Shown one piece after another: positions 35,114 through 43,629 of a stretch of DNA of 64,000 nt. A program made the position numbers and the translations under genes. A model generated the notes under the pieces. The model was not told the DNA's origin. It worked only from the letters and a program-made list of their open reading frames with translations, and searched no databases. Position 1 is the first letter of the stretch. The number at the start of each line of letters is the position of its first letter. Source of the stretch: JAJDOD01 sp050299835 (GTDB lineage Bacteria > Pseudomonadota > Alphaproteobacteria > Rhodobacterales > Rhodobacteraceae). The stretch spans positions 62,001 through 126,000 of the forward strand of contig JBNKWP010000003.1 of assembly GCA_050299835.1 (NCBI GenBank), in the 5' to 3' direction.

Positions 35114-35784
35114 GGTTGTCGCGCTGCGGTTGGAGCCGTCGGCCGGGCGGGCTGCCCCTCGGCCTCGTCCAGTGCCGCCAAGATCGACCAGGTACAGATC
35201 GACCGGTCAACCAGCACGACGAATCCCGAAAGCACGATGAACATCCAGAAGGCCGGGCCGAAATCGAGCAGGGCCAGGTCGCCGACCTTGATCAGCGCGA
35301 CCGCGCAACCGATGGCGAAGATCTCGGTCATTGCCCAGGGCTTCAGTTCCTGTGCGATACGAAACGCCGACCGGGCACCCGGATATGTCCGATGGTTCAG
35401 CGCGACCGGCGATAAGACATAGGCCAGAAGCGCCGCGCGTATCAGCGGTACCAGCACGATCATCGCGACCGACGTGACCGAGACGATGACAAGCGCGCCA
35501 GATCGAAAGCTTGTCGCCACGTCGAGCAGCGACACGCGATTGGCCAGTCCGCCGGCGTGGATTTCCAGAAACGGGTGGAACACGGCGGCAGCAACGAGGA
35601 TCAGGTTGGCCACGGACAGGGCGAGCACGCGACTGAAGGCTGTGGCCCGCGGCGCAATCAGAACCGTATGACAGCGACGGCAGACCGCCCGATCTCCGTC
35701 CGCAATATGCGTTACGTGATGCAGCAGATCGCAATTCGGGCAACCGATCAGAGTCGCCGATGAGAGTTCGCTATGATCTGCCAA
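35110..35784 (-). CDS. pqiA: PqiA-type membrane protein, first copy
   Basis: 224 residues, first gene of the pqi operon. It starts with a two-CXXC ribbon (IGCPNCDLLHHV, VCRRCHTVLI) and four spans (VLALSVANLILVAAAVFHPF first). It is split from its neighbour rather than fused. The 177 bases upstream (35785-35961) hold no gene and should contain the operon promoter. I saw no strong boxes. Confidence 0.9.
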   Translation of the reverse strand: MADHSELSSATLIGCPNCDLLHHVTHIADGDRAVCRRCHTVLIAPRATAFSRVLALSVANLILVAAAVFHPFLEIHAGGLANRVSLLDVATSFRSGALVIVSVTSVAMIVLVPLIRAALLAYVLSPVALNHRTYPGARSAFRIAQELKPWAMTEIFAIGCAVALIKVGDLALLDFGPAFWMFIVLSGFVVLVDRSICTWSILAALDEAEGQPARPTAPTAARQP

Positions 35785-35961
35785 GTAGAACCGTGTGTCC
35801 GAGGGTCATCCTGCAAGGCTATCTTTCGCCGCCGGGGGTCACAAGATCGGTTGCTGGCCACCACAAAGCCGAGAGCGGGCTTGGGGGCCGCGAAGACTAA
35901 ACAACGAGGTGCCGGAGGACCGGCGTGAACAGGTTTCCGCCGAGATCTGCGCAGCGTCGCA

Positions 35962-37419
35962 TCAAGAATTGGTTGTCGGAGCAAATCCTCGTGTGACTGT
36001 CGCGATGGCTCCGCTGTCGAACAGGCTGGCGAGATGACGTGACACGGCATCGCGCAAGACGTCATTGTCGGCAAGATCCTGCCCGAAAATCTCGTCGATC
36101 TCCAAATAGCGATGTGTCAGCGCCTCCGGATCGGGTCCGGTTTGTTCGTAGATGCCGCGCAGCCGGTCGGCCAGCGGATCGCGCACGTCAATCGGCTGCC
36201 CCGCCTCATCGACACCGGTGACATAACGCATCCAGGCTGCAACCCCGAGTGACAGACGTTCGAACGACTGCCCTTCTGCGATCCGGTCGCGGATCGTGCC
36301 AAGAAGGCGCTGAGGCAGTTTCTGGCTGCCGTCCATCGCAATCTGCCAGGTCCTGTGCCGGAGCGCCGGATTTTCAAAACGCGTGAGCAATTCATCGGCA
36401 TAGCCCGTCATGTCGCCCAACGCGGCTGGCAGGGTGGGAGCGATCTCCCCCAGCATCATGTCGCGCACCAGCTGTTTCAGGGCCGGGGTTTCCATCGTGT
36501 CGCTGATCGTCTCGCGCCCGGCGAGATAGCCGAGATAGGCCAGCGTCGAATGGGAGCCGTTGAGCATCCTGAGCTTCATCAGTTCATAATCGGTCACGTC
36601 TTCGACCATCTGGGCGCCGACGCCGCCGAAATCGGGCCGGCCCGAGGGGAAATCGTCCTCGATCACCCATTGTGTGAAGGGCTCGGTCACCACCGGCCAG
36701 GCGTCTTCCTGCCCGGTTTCTTCCGCGACCTGCGCGCGATCCGCGTCCGTGGTGGCAGGCACGATACGGTCGACCATTGTCGAGGGGAAATGCACATGGC
36801 TCCGGACAAGGGCTTCCAGCGAGGGATCGCGAAGGGCGGCGAACCCGGCGACCACCTCGGCGGTGGTGCGGCCGTTTTCCGGCAGGTTGTCGCAGGACAG
36901 AACGGTGAACGGCGGCACGCCTGCCTCGCCGCGAAGTTCCAGCGCCCGCACAAGCAGACCCGGCACGCTGACCGGGGCGTCGGGATGGTCGAGATCGTGG
37001 CGGATATCCGGGTGGCGCGGATCAATGCGGCCAGTCGCCGGATCGTGGCAATACCCCTTTTCCGTGACCGTGAGCGACACGATGCGGATACGCGGATCGC
37101 AAAGCGTGGAGATGATCTGTGCGCCCTGCGTGTTGGCGTCGAGGATATCCAGCAGCGACCCCACAACCCGGTAATCCGTCCCCTTCGGGCCGCGGATCGC
37201 GACGGTGTAGCAGAACCCCTGCGGGGCCAGCGCATCGCGCGTATCGGGACGCCGCATCGACACGCCGATGACACCCCATGTCGGGTCCTTGTCCAGAAGG
37301 CTGTCGATATAGGTGGCGGCGTGGGCGCGGAAGAACGCACCAACTCCGATATGCACGATACCGGGTGTGACTTTATCGCGGTCGTAGGGCGTATTTGCCG
37401 TCTTGGGCGAAAGCCGCAT
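35962..37419 (-). CDS. Mannitol dehydrogenase / hexuronate reductase family protein
   Basis: 485 residues from the ATG at 37419, which overlaps the upstream stop as TGATG. The N-terminal NAD fold begins VTPGIVHIGVGAFFRAHAATYID. The catalytic-lysine block is KLRMLNGSHSTLAYLGYL, typical of the long-chain mannitol-2-dehydrogenase, fructuronate and tagaturonate reductase family. It interconverts a ketose or ketouronate and a polyol or hexonate with NAD(H). Coupling to a zinc alcohol dehydrogenase and a CUT2 transporter under a GntR/FCD regulator resembles hexonate or polyol catabolic loci (compare E. coli ydfI-rspB). The exact substrate cannot be told. Confidence 0.9.
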   Translation of the reverse strand: MRLSPKTANTPYDRDKVTPGIVHIGVGAFFRAHAATYIDSLLDKDPTWGVIGVSMRRPDTRDALAPQGFCYTVAIRGPKGTDYRVVGSLLDILDANTQGAQIISTLCDPRIRIVSLTVTEKGYCHDPATGRIDPRHPDIRHDLDHPDAPVSVPGLLVRALELRGEAGVPPFTVLSCDNLPENGRTTAEVVAGFAALRDPSLEALVRSHVHFPSTMVDRIVPATTDADRAQVAEETGQEDAWPVVTEPFTQWVIEDDFPSGRPDFGGVGAQMVEDVTDYELMKLRMLNGSHSTLAYLGYLAGRETISDTMETPALKQLVRDMMLGEIAPTLPAALGDMTGYADELLTRFENPALRHRTWQIAMDGSQKLPQRLLGTIRDRIAEGQSFERLSLGVAAWMRYVTGVDEAGQPIDVRDPLADRLRGIYEQTGPDPEALTHRYLEIDEIFGQDLADNDVLRDAVSRHLASLFDSGAIATVTRGFAPTTNS

Positions 37420-38426
37420 CAGTCGATCTCGATTATGGCCTTGATCAGGCCGTCCTTGTCCGAGGCCCACCGTGGCAGGTCGCGTGGCGCGTCACCAAGG
37501 CCGGTCCGGTGGGTGATGATACGGGCGACATCCACGTGGCCCTCCCGGATCGCGGCGATCACGGTGTCGAAGTCCTGTGCCGTCGCATTGCGGCTGGCCA
37601 TCAGGGTCATCTCGCGGCGGTGGAAATCGGGGTCCGAGAAGGTGATCGCATCCTTCATCACGCCCACCATGACATATGTGCCGCCGCCGGCGACATGGGC
37701 GAAACTCGCCTCCATCGCCGGTTTGCTGCCGGTCGCATCGAACACCACGTCATACAGTTCCTCACCGGGCGCAGACTCCACCGGGGTGCACCCCGCAATC
37801 CCGGCCACTTGGGCCGAACGCTCGGGGTCAATATCCATGACCGACACCTCCGCCCCGGCCTGTCGCGCAAAAAGCGCCGCACCGAGACCGATCGGACCGG
37901 CACCGACGACAAGCGCCTTCGCGCCCGCTTGCAGGGCCGACCGGCGCACCGCATGCGCCCCGATCGCCAGAAACTCGATGACGGCGCAGTCGTCCACGGA
38001 CAGGCCCTCGGCCTTGACGAGGTTGCGAGCAGGAAGGGTAAACAGCCCGACCATGCCACCATCGCGATGCACGCCAAGGACGGAAATCTTCTCGCAGCAG
38101 TTGGGCTTGCCTGCCCGACAGGTCCGGCACTCGCCGCAGGAGATGTAAGGGTTGACCGAGCAGGTCTCGCCGGGGGCGAAGCCGGAGCCTTCGGGGGCTT
38201 CGACAACCTCAACGGCGAGTTCGTGGCCCATCACGCGCGGGTAGTCCAGAAACGGGTGCTTGCCCTCATAGATGTGGTAATCGGTGCCGCAAATGCCGAC
38301 CCGGCGGGGGCGGACCAACGCCTCCCCCGGTCCCGCCACGGGAGCGTCGCGCTCCTCGACGGCAAGTGCGCCGGGTGACGCACAGACCAGGGCTTCGACT
38401 TTCTGCACCGCGTTGGAATCTGTCAT
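37419..38426 (-). CDS. Zinc-dependent medium-chain dehydrogenase (RspB/LgoD-like)
   Basis: 335 residues. Catalytic-zinc ligands are in GICGTDYHIYEG and MGHELAVEVVE. The structural-zinc lobe is CGECRTCRAGKPNCCE. The NAD fold has VVGAGPIGLGAALFARQ and an acidic VMDID, favouring NAD. The family includes sorbitol, L-galactonate and RspB-type dehydrogenases. It probably oxidises the imported polyol or hexonate to a keto form that the coupled mannitol-dehydrogenase homologue then handles. It lies 61 bases after the binding-protein gene, beyond a hairpin. Confidence 0.9.
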   Translation of the reverse strand: MTDSNAVQKVEALVCASPGALAVEERDAPVAGPGEALVRPRRVGICGTDYHIYEGKHPFLDYPRVMGHELAVEVVEAPEGSGFAPGETCSVNPYISCGECRTCRAGKPNCCEKISVLGVHRDGGMVGLFTLPARNLVKAEGLSVDDCAVIEFLAIGAHAVRRSALQAGAKALVVGAGPIGLGAALFARQAGAEVSVMDIDPERSAQVAGIAGCTPVESAPGEELYDVVFDATGSKPAMEASFAHVAGGGTYVMVGVMKDAITFSDPDFHRREMTLMASRNATAQDFDTVIAAIREGHVDVARIITHRTGLGDAPRDLPRWASDKDGLIKAIIEID

Positions 38427-38449
38427 TGTCTATTTTTCCGGTCTGCTGA

Positions 38450-38477
38450 TGGGGCCGGAGCATCCGCACCGGCCCCA
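38450..38477 (-). terminator. Intercistronic hairpin after the polyol binding protein
   Basis: TGGGGCCGG (38450-38458) and CCGGCCCCA (38469-38477) make a perfect 9-bp stem with a ten-base loop, 10 bases beyond the binding-protein stop on the minus strand. It separates that gene from the downstream dehydrogenase. Confidence 0.65.
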
Positions 38478-38487
38478 CTGGAGCGAA

Positions 38488-39405
38488 CTACTGGAAGTCC
38501 GCCATATTGTCTTTGGTCACCAAAGCCGCGCCCGAGTCAATGAGCGAAGAGACTTCTTCGCCCTTGATGGCCTTGACCAGGGCGTCCACGCCAAGGCTTG
38601 CCATCTTCGACGGGAACTGAGCCACGGTGGCATCTTCGATCCCGGCTTCCAGCGCTTCGGCCTCGCCGCAGCAGAAATCGAAGCCGACCAGCACGATGTC
38701 ATCGCCCGAGATACCGGCGTTCTGGATCGCGCGCGCCGCACCTGCCGCCGGGGGACCGCAGGCGGAATAGATCGCCTTCAATTCCGGGTTCGCGGTCAAC
38801 AGGTCCTCGGCCCCCGAGATACCCAGTTCCTCGGTGCAGTTGGTTGCCATGCGACCGACGATCTCGGGCTTCACGTCGCCCAGTCCTTCCAGCATCCCGT
38901 TCACCCGGTCGTCCAGTGCGGGAACGCCCGGTACGCCTTCCAGAATGCCCAGCGTGTCGCCATCAGACAGGACCGATGCCAGGTACTGGCCGGCAATCAC
39001 GCCAGCGGCATAGTTGTCGGTCGTCGCCAGGGCGGTCTTGCCGTCCCAGTCGGGGATGTTGTTGTCCATCAGCACGACCTTGACGCCATTGGCGATAGCG
39101 CGGTCCAGGGTCGAGGCGACGGTCGGATCGACGGGCGTGATGGCGATGCCCTGCACGCCGTTGGTGACCATCGACTCGATCAAAGCGATCTGGCCTTCGA
39201 TGTCGGTCGCGGACTGGCCCTGGCCATAGGTGATTTCGACGCCCGGATTATCGGCGGCATAGGCCTTGGCCGCATCCTCCATGATGCCGAAGAACGGCAC
39301 GGGGAACTTGGTGATGAAACCGATCTTCACCTCGTCCTGCGCCACGGCCGGAAAAGCGGTGGCGGCTGCCACGGCGATCCCGGTCAAGCATTTCAAAAGT
39401 CTCAT
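38488..39405 (-). CDS. CUT2-type ABC transporter, binding protein
   Basis: 305 residues with a signal peptide MRLLKCLTGIAVAAATAFPAVA. The mature protein starts QDEVKIGFITKFPVPFFGIM, the ribose-type periplasmic-binding fold. GVQGIAITPVDPTVASTLDR and ILEGVPGVPALDDRVNGMLE follow. It probably binds the polyol or aldonate handled by the two dehydrogenases downstream. In this operon the order is permease, ATPase, binding protein, the reverse of frcBCA. Confidence 0.92.
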   Translation of the reverse strand: MRLLKCLTGIAVAAATAFPAVAQDEVKIGFITKFPVPFFGIMEDAAKAYAADNPGVEITYGQGQSATDIEGQIALIESMVTNGVQGIAITPVDPTVASTLDRAIANGVKVVLMDNNIPDWDGKTALATTDNYAAGVIAGQYLASVLSDGDTLGILEGVPGVPALDDRVNGMLEGLGDVKPEIVGRMATNCTEELGISGAEDLLTANPELKAIYSACGPPAAGAARAIQNAGISGDDIVLVGFDFCCGEAEALEAGIEDATVAQFPSKMASLGVDALVKAIKGEEVSSLIDSGAALVTKDNMADFQ

Positions 39406-39475
39406 TCTTTCCTCCTCAGTTGATGGGTCTTACAGGTTTGGCCGGCGAAAGATCATTGCCTTCCTTCCGGCCCGC

Positions 39476-40237
39476 TCATGCCTCCGCCCCGACGATCATT
39501 GCGACGAGGTCTCTCTTGTTTCCTTCTTCGGGTTTCAGTTCACCGACCTTGCGTCCCTGCCGCAAAACGACTGCGCGATCCGCCAGTTCGATCACCTGTT
39601 CCATGTTATGGGTGATCAGGATCACTGCGTTGCCCTCGGCCTTGAGCTGCAGCATCAGGTCCAGCACCTTGCGGCTTTCGCGCAGGCCAAGCGCTGCTGT
39701 CGGTTCGTCCAAAATCACCACGTCGCGTGCGAAAACGGTGGCGCGAGCGACCGCGATGGCCTGCCGCTGACCGCCCGACATGCGCGCGACCGGCGCATCG
39801 GCATGGGGCAACCGGACCTTCAGCCGGTCGATGACCTCCGCCGCTTCGGCCTTCATCGCGCGGGCGTTGAGGAACCTGAGCGGACGCGGCAGCCAGTCCG
39901 GACCGGCAATCTCGCGCCCGCAGAAGAAATTCTGCGCAGGGCTGAGATTGTCGAACAGGGCAAGGTCCTGATAGACCGTTTCGATCCCCGACCGGCGAGC
40001 GTCTGCCGGCGATGTCAGCGCCAGTGGCGCGCCGTCCATCACGATCTCGCCCTCGTCCAGCCGGTGCACGCCGCTGATACATTTGACGAGCGTCGACTTG
40101 CCCGCTCCGTTATCGCCCAGAAGCGCCAGGATCTCGCCCCGCCAGGCATCCAGACTGACGCCGCGCAGCGCCTCGATTGCGCCGAACCGCTTGGTGGCGT
40201 TGCGGACGGAAAGCACGGGCGCACCGACACCACTCAT
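39476..40237 (-). CDS. CUT2-type ABC transporter, ATPase
   Basis: 253 residues from the ATG at 40237, overlapping the permease stop (ATGA); longer frames run through the permease. A single FrcA-like nucleotide-binding domain: Walker A GDNGAGKST, signature MSGGQRQAIAVARA, Walker B VVILDEPTAALG, and switch histidine in LITHNM. The ribosome site GGAGTGGG precedes it. Seventy bases separate it from the binding-protein gene. Confidence 0.93.
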   Translation of the reverse strand: MSGVGAPVLSVRNATKRFGAIEALRGVSLDAWRGEILALLGDNGAGKSTLVKCISGVHRLDEGEIVMDGAPLALTSPADARRSGIETVYQDLALFDNLSPAQNFFCGREIAGPDWLPRPLRFLNARAMKAEAAEVIDRLKVRLPHADAPVARMSGGQRQAIAVARATVFARDVVILDEPTAALGLRESRKVLDLMLQLKAEGNAVILITHNMEQVIELADRAVVLRQGRKVGELKPEEGNKRDLVAMIVGAEA

Positions 40238-41274
40238 GACCCACTCCTTGCCTGAAGCGTGCGGGCGCGGGCTTCGAGATGGTTGCGCAATACGTCGGAT
40301 TCCACCGCAAGCACGATAATGACGCCGATTGCGATCATCTGGAAATAGACATCGACACCCATGAGATTGAGCGCATTCCGGATCACGCCGATCATCACCG
40401 CTCCGATCAGCGCGTGGCCCAGATGCCCGCGACCGCCGAGGAAACTCGCGCCGCCGATGATGACCGCGGCGATGGTGTCCAGTTCCAGAAGGTTGCCGTA
40501 AAGCGGCGAACTGGCCGCCGTTCGCCCGGCAAGAACGACCGCGCCGATTCCGGCGCATAGCCCGGCCAGCACATAGGCCGACACCAGTACGCCCTTGACC
40601 GGAATACCCATCTCGCGCGCGGCCACCGGATCGCCGCCGACGGCATAAAGCCAGCGCCCCCAGACCATGAACTTGCAGATCGTCAGAAGGACCAGGCCCA
40701 GAGCCGCCACCACGAAGAACGATGCCGGGATGCCCGCGAAATTGGCGTTCCCCAAGGCGCTGATCGCGTCCGGCATTCCGCGCATGGTGGTATGGCCAGG
40801 CGCGATCTCAAGCGCCAGTCCGCGACAGATCGACAGTGTTGCAAGAGTGATGATGAACGGGTGTGGCAGGCGACCGTAGACATAAAACATGCCGTTGATG
40901 AGACCCACCACCATGCCGGTGCCAACCATGGCGAGAATGACGGCCGCCGAAGAATCCACCCCGCGGAACACCAGCCCGCCGACGACGGTGGCCAACGCCA
41001 GGTTCGCCCCCACCGACAGGTCGATCCCCCGCGTCAGGATCACGATCTGCTGGCCCATCGCGACGATAGCGATGACGGCGGTTTGAGCCAGGATGTTGCC
41101 GATGTTGATGGGTTTGAGAAAGTTCGGAACCGTCAGCCCGATCACGGCAATCAGCAGCAACAGGATCAGGACTGGTCCGACGCTCAGAAGCTTCAGCCCC
41201 AGTGCCACCCCGCCGCTCTGCGCGTGGCCAGCCTGCGTTGTGGATGACCCGAAATTCTCCACGTCTTTCGACAC
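40234..41274 (-). CDS. CUT2-type ABC transporter, permease
   Basis: 346 residues from a GTG at 41274, preferred because GGGGAGGTAAGG lies directly before it. An ATG 13 codons upstream (41313) is the alternative, but it would place that ribosome site inside the gene. It has RbsC-like spans with ILTRGIDLSVGANLALATVV, LPHPFIITLATLSIC, YAVGGDPVAAREMGIPV and IAAVIIGGASFLGGRGHLG. First gene of the operon, divergent from the GntR regulator. Confidence 0.92.
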   Translation of the reverse strand: MSKDVENFGSSTTQAGHAQSGGVALGLKLLSVGPVLILLLLIAVIGLTVPNFLKPINIGNILAQTAVIAIVAMGQQIVILTRGIDLSVGANLALATVVGGLVFRGVDSSAAVILAMVGTGMVVGLINGMFYVYGRLPHPFIITLATLSICRGLALEIAPGHTTMRGMPDAISALGNANFAGIPASFFVVAALGLVLLTICKFMVWGRWLYAVGGDPVAAREMGIPVKGVLVSAYVLAGLCAGIGAVVLAGRTAASSPLYGNLLELDTIAAVIIGGASFLGGRGHLGHALIGAVMIGVIRNALNLMGVDVYFQMIAIGVIIVLAVESDVLRNHLEARARTLQARSGS

Positions 41275-41376
41275 CCTTACCTCCCCAATCGGTATATTAA
41301 GGACAAAAGACACTTAACAATGTGGAAATCAATCTGTATTTAACTAATAAAAAAACCGATCAGAAATGGTTCCTCC
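41275..41376. promoter_or_regulatory. Divergent regulatory region, permease operon / GntR gene
   Basis: 102 AT-rich bases between the divergent starts, including CGGTATATTAAGGACAAAAG and an A-rich ACTAATAAAAAAACCGATC near the GntR gene. Both promoters and the GntR operator must lie here. No single inverted repeat stands out. Confidence 0.45.
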
Positions 41377-42264
41377 ATGAAGACCGATACCATCTACAAG
41401 CGTGCGCATAACGAAATGCTGGACCTGATTTCGGCATTGAGCGAAGGCGATCCGCTGCCTTCCGAAAACCAACTCGGCAAGCATCTTCGCGTCAGTCGGA
41501 CAACGGTCCGCAAGGTCATCGACGGTCTGGAGAAGCTGGGCGCGATCAGCGGCGGGGGGCGTGAACGCCGTGTCGGCAGCAGAAACGAAGACCTGCCGCG
41601 CTTTCCAGAGGACGAAACGGTCTCCACTTTCGAACAGGTCGAAGGGATGTTCATGCACTGGATGCTGAAGGATGACACCCGCCCCGGCTCTGCAATCAAC
41701 GAACTTGAGCTGGCCCGGCAGTTCGGCGTCGCCACCAACAGCATCCGGGAGTTTCTGAACCGGTTCCAGCGCTTCGGACTGATCGAGCGCCGGGCGCATG
41801 GCGGATGGGTTCTGAAAGGGTTCACCCCGGAATTCGCCCTGGAACTCTATGAGATCCGCGAGATGTTCGAACTCCGCTCGGCCCGCGCGTTCAGCGAACT
41901 GCCCGAAACCTCACCGGCCTGGACCGGGCTGGAGGAGTTTCGCCAGCGTCACCTGGCGATCCGGAACCGGATCGACGACCGCTTTCACGACTTCTCGGAA
42001 CTCGACAGCGCCTTTCACCGCTTCATCAACGCGGCATGGCCCAACCGGTTCATCGAAAGCTTCAACGACATCAACGCCTTGATTTTCCATTACCATTATC
42101 AGTGGAACAAGAAGGACGAGCGGCAGAGAAACGAGGTCGCGATCGCCGAACACCTGACCTATATCGACGCGCTGTTCACCCGAAACCCGGCGATCATCGA
42201 CCTCGCCTGCCGTGCGCATCTGACCTCGGCGCGACAGACACTGCTGAATTCGATCAGAAATTGA
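41377..42264 (+). CDS. GntR/FCD regulator with two winged helices
   Basis: 295 residues. The first GntR-type winged helix (about 8-65) includes GDPLPSENQLGKHLRVSRTT. A second winged helix (about 88-145) has INELELARQFGVATNSIREF and LIERRAHGGWVLKGF. An FCD ligand domain follows, with metal-site-type residues in FSELDSAFHRFI and EHLTYIDALF. Typical FadR/FCD regulators of about 230 residues have one winged helix, so this one carries an extra DNA-binding module. It is divergent from the polyol/hexonate operon and probably represses it. Confidence 0.85.
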   Translation: MKTDTIYKRAHNEMLDLISALSEGDPLPSENQLGKHLRVSRTTVRKVIDGLEKLGAISGGGRERRVGSRNEDLPRFPEDETVSTFEQVEGMFMHWMLKDDTRPGSAINELELARQFGVATNSIREFLNRFQRFGLIERRAHGGWVLKGFTPEFALELYEIREMFELRSARAFSELPETSPAWTGLEEFRQRHLAIRNRIDDRFHDFSELDSAFHRFINAAWPNRFIESFNDINALIFHYHYQWNKKDERQRNEVAIAEHLTYIDALFTRNPAIIDLACRAHLTSARQTLLNSIRN

Positions 42265-42371
42265 CGTCTGCTGCACGAGCCGGCCTATCGGAACCTGACA
42301 ATATGGGCCCACCCGCGCAATGAAGACGGTATTCCTCGCGCATCCGCGGGCGGCACGCGCCATGCACCTGA

Positions 42372-43283
42372 CTAGAAGGTCGCTCCGGTCGCGTTGACAT
42401 AAACGGAGTAGAGACTGGTGGTTGCGCAAATAAACAGGCGATTCCGCTTTGGTCCGCCAAAGGCGACGTTGGCCACAACCTCATCCACAGGAATCCGTCC
42501 CAGCAGCGTCCCGTCCGGGGCGTAACAATTCACGCCCTTTCCGGCCGAGGTCCAGATATTGCCCCTGCTGTCGATGCGAAAGCCGTCGAAAAGGCCATAA
42601 CCCCCCTCGATGAAGTCCTGGCCCTTTTCAAGCGAAGCGCCGTCTTCGGACAGGGCATATGCCTTTATCCTGGGAGTGTGGCTTTTGTCGTGGGTGACGC
42701 CGGTGTCGGAGATGTAGAGCCATTTCTCATCCGGCGAAAAAGCGAGCCCGTTCGGCTGAAGCAGGTCATCTGCGACCAGCGAAACCTGACCGTCCGTCGC
42801 GATACGATAGACGTTCTGTGCGCCGATTTCGGAATCTGCAGCATCGCCTTCATAGTCGCTGTCAATTCCGTAGGTCGGATCGCTGAACCAGATTGTTCCG
42901 TCTGACTTCACCGCCAGATCGTTTGGCGAGTTCAATCGCTTCCCGTCGAACCGATCCGCCAGGACCTCGCGACGTCCATCGAAGCCGGTTCTTGAAATGG
43001 AGCGCGCCTGATGTTCACAGAACACCACGCGGCCCTGCCGGTCGAGCGTGTGGCCATTCCTGTTGTGACAGGGTGTCTCGAACACAGAAACCGAGCCGGT
43101 GCAGGCATCCCATCGCATGACGCGGTCGTTGGGAATGTCCGACCAGAGCAGGTACCGCCCCGCCGGAACATAGACCGGCCCCTCGCACCAACGCGCGCCT
43201 GTCCACAAGGTCTCGACGTTTGCATTGCCGTGAAAGAGTTTAAGGAAACGAGAATCGTGCACCTCGTAATCGTCGGTCGCCAT
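42372..43283 (-). CDS. SMP-30/gluconolactonase family lactonase
   Basis: 303 residues, a six-bladed propeller. Metal-binding candidates are E34 in RWCEGPVYV, the asparagine in LNSPNDLAVKSDG, the asparagine in QPNGLAFSPDE, and the aspartate in FDGFRIDSRGN. It opens aldonolactones to aldonic acids in non-phosphorylating sugar oxidation. It is divergent from a CUT2 transporter, so that transporter may import an aldose oxidised to a lactone; the dehydrogenase for that step is not in this window unless the zinc dehydrogenase at 37419 serves. No signal peptide. Confidence 0.9.
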   Translation of the reverse strand: MATDDYEVHDSRFLKLFHGNANVETLWTGARWCEGPVYVPAGRYLLWSDIPNDRVMRWDACTGSVSVFETPCHNRNGHTLDRQGRVVFCEHQARSISRTGFDGRREVLADRFDGKRLNSPNDLAVKSDGTIWFSDPTYGIDSDYEGDAADSEIGAQNVYRIATDGQVSLVADDLLQPNGLAFSPDEKWLYISDTGVTHDKSHTPRIKAYALSEDGASLEKGQDFIEGGYGLFDGFRIDSRGNIWTSAGKGVNCYAPDGTLLGRIPVDEVVANVAFGGPKRNRLFICATTSLYSVYVNATGATF

Positions 43284-43629
43284 CTCCGCTCCTCCCAGCG
43301 CACGAGACCAGCATCTTTCAAATAAAAAGACTGCCCGTGCTTCAACGTAATTGAGTGAACCACCCGCTTAGTCGATAGCACCAAACTCGACGAGTGATAA
43401 TATTAATTAATCAATCAGTAATAATATTTGATAATACGCGAAACTTACTTCAGAATTGACTTGGGCCGCTTCCGAATCAGAGCGCAGTCTGGAGGAGATT
43501 GCTGCGAATCCTTTTCGGGTCGGGACCCGTCAGCAGGGGCTGACCACAGGGTTGGGGGAACGCTGGCAATTGCCTGCGCGCTTAATCACTTTTCCCACTC
43601 TGTTGAACGCCTCATGGAGGGAGGAAAAT
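43284..43629. promoter_or_regulatory. Divergent region with AT-rich repeats
   Basis: 346 bases without a credible gene between lactonase and binding-protein genes. At 43395-43436 the direct repeat TGATAATA occurs twice (43395-43402, 43429-43436) and AATATTA/TAATATT (43399-43405, 43422-43428) forms an inverted repeat, all in an A/T-only-like patch that stands out from the surrounding GC-rich DNA. TTGACT near 43456 could be a -35. This is the likely control site for both directions. Confidence 0.5.

Noticed and set aside
31820..35784. pqi operon as part of the conflict island
   Set aside because: It is a standard lipid-transport operon that merely converges on the STAND gene; its layout is ordinary.
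36355..38148. 597-codon open frame on the plus strand
   Set aside because: Antisense to both dehydrogenase genes, which have clear catalytic motifs.
43456..43629. Upstream extension of the binding-protein frame
   Set aside because: The longer start lacks a ribosome site and would bury the signal peptide; the ATG at 43630 has GGGAGG and a normal signal sequence.
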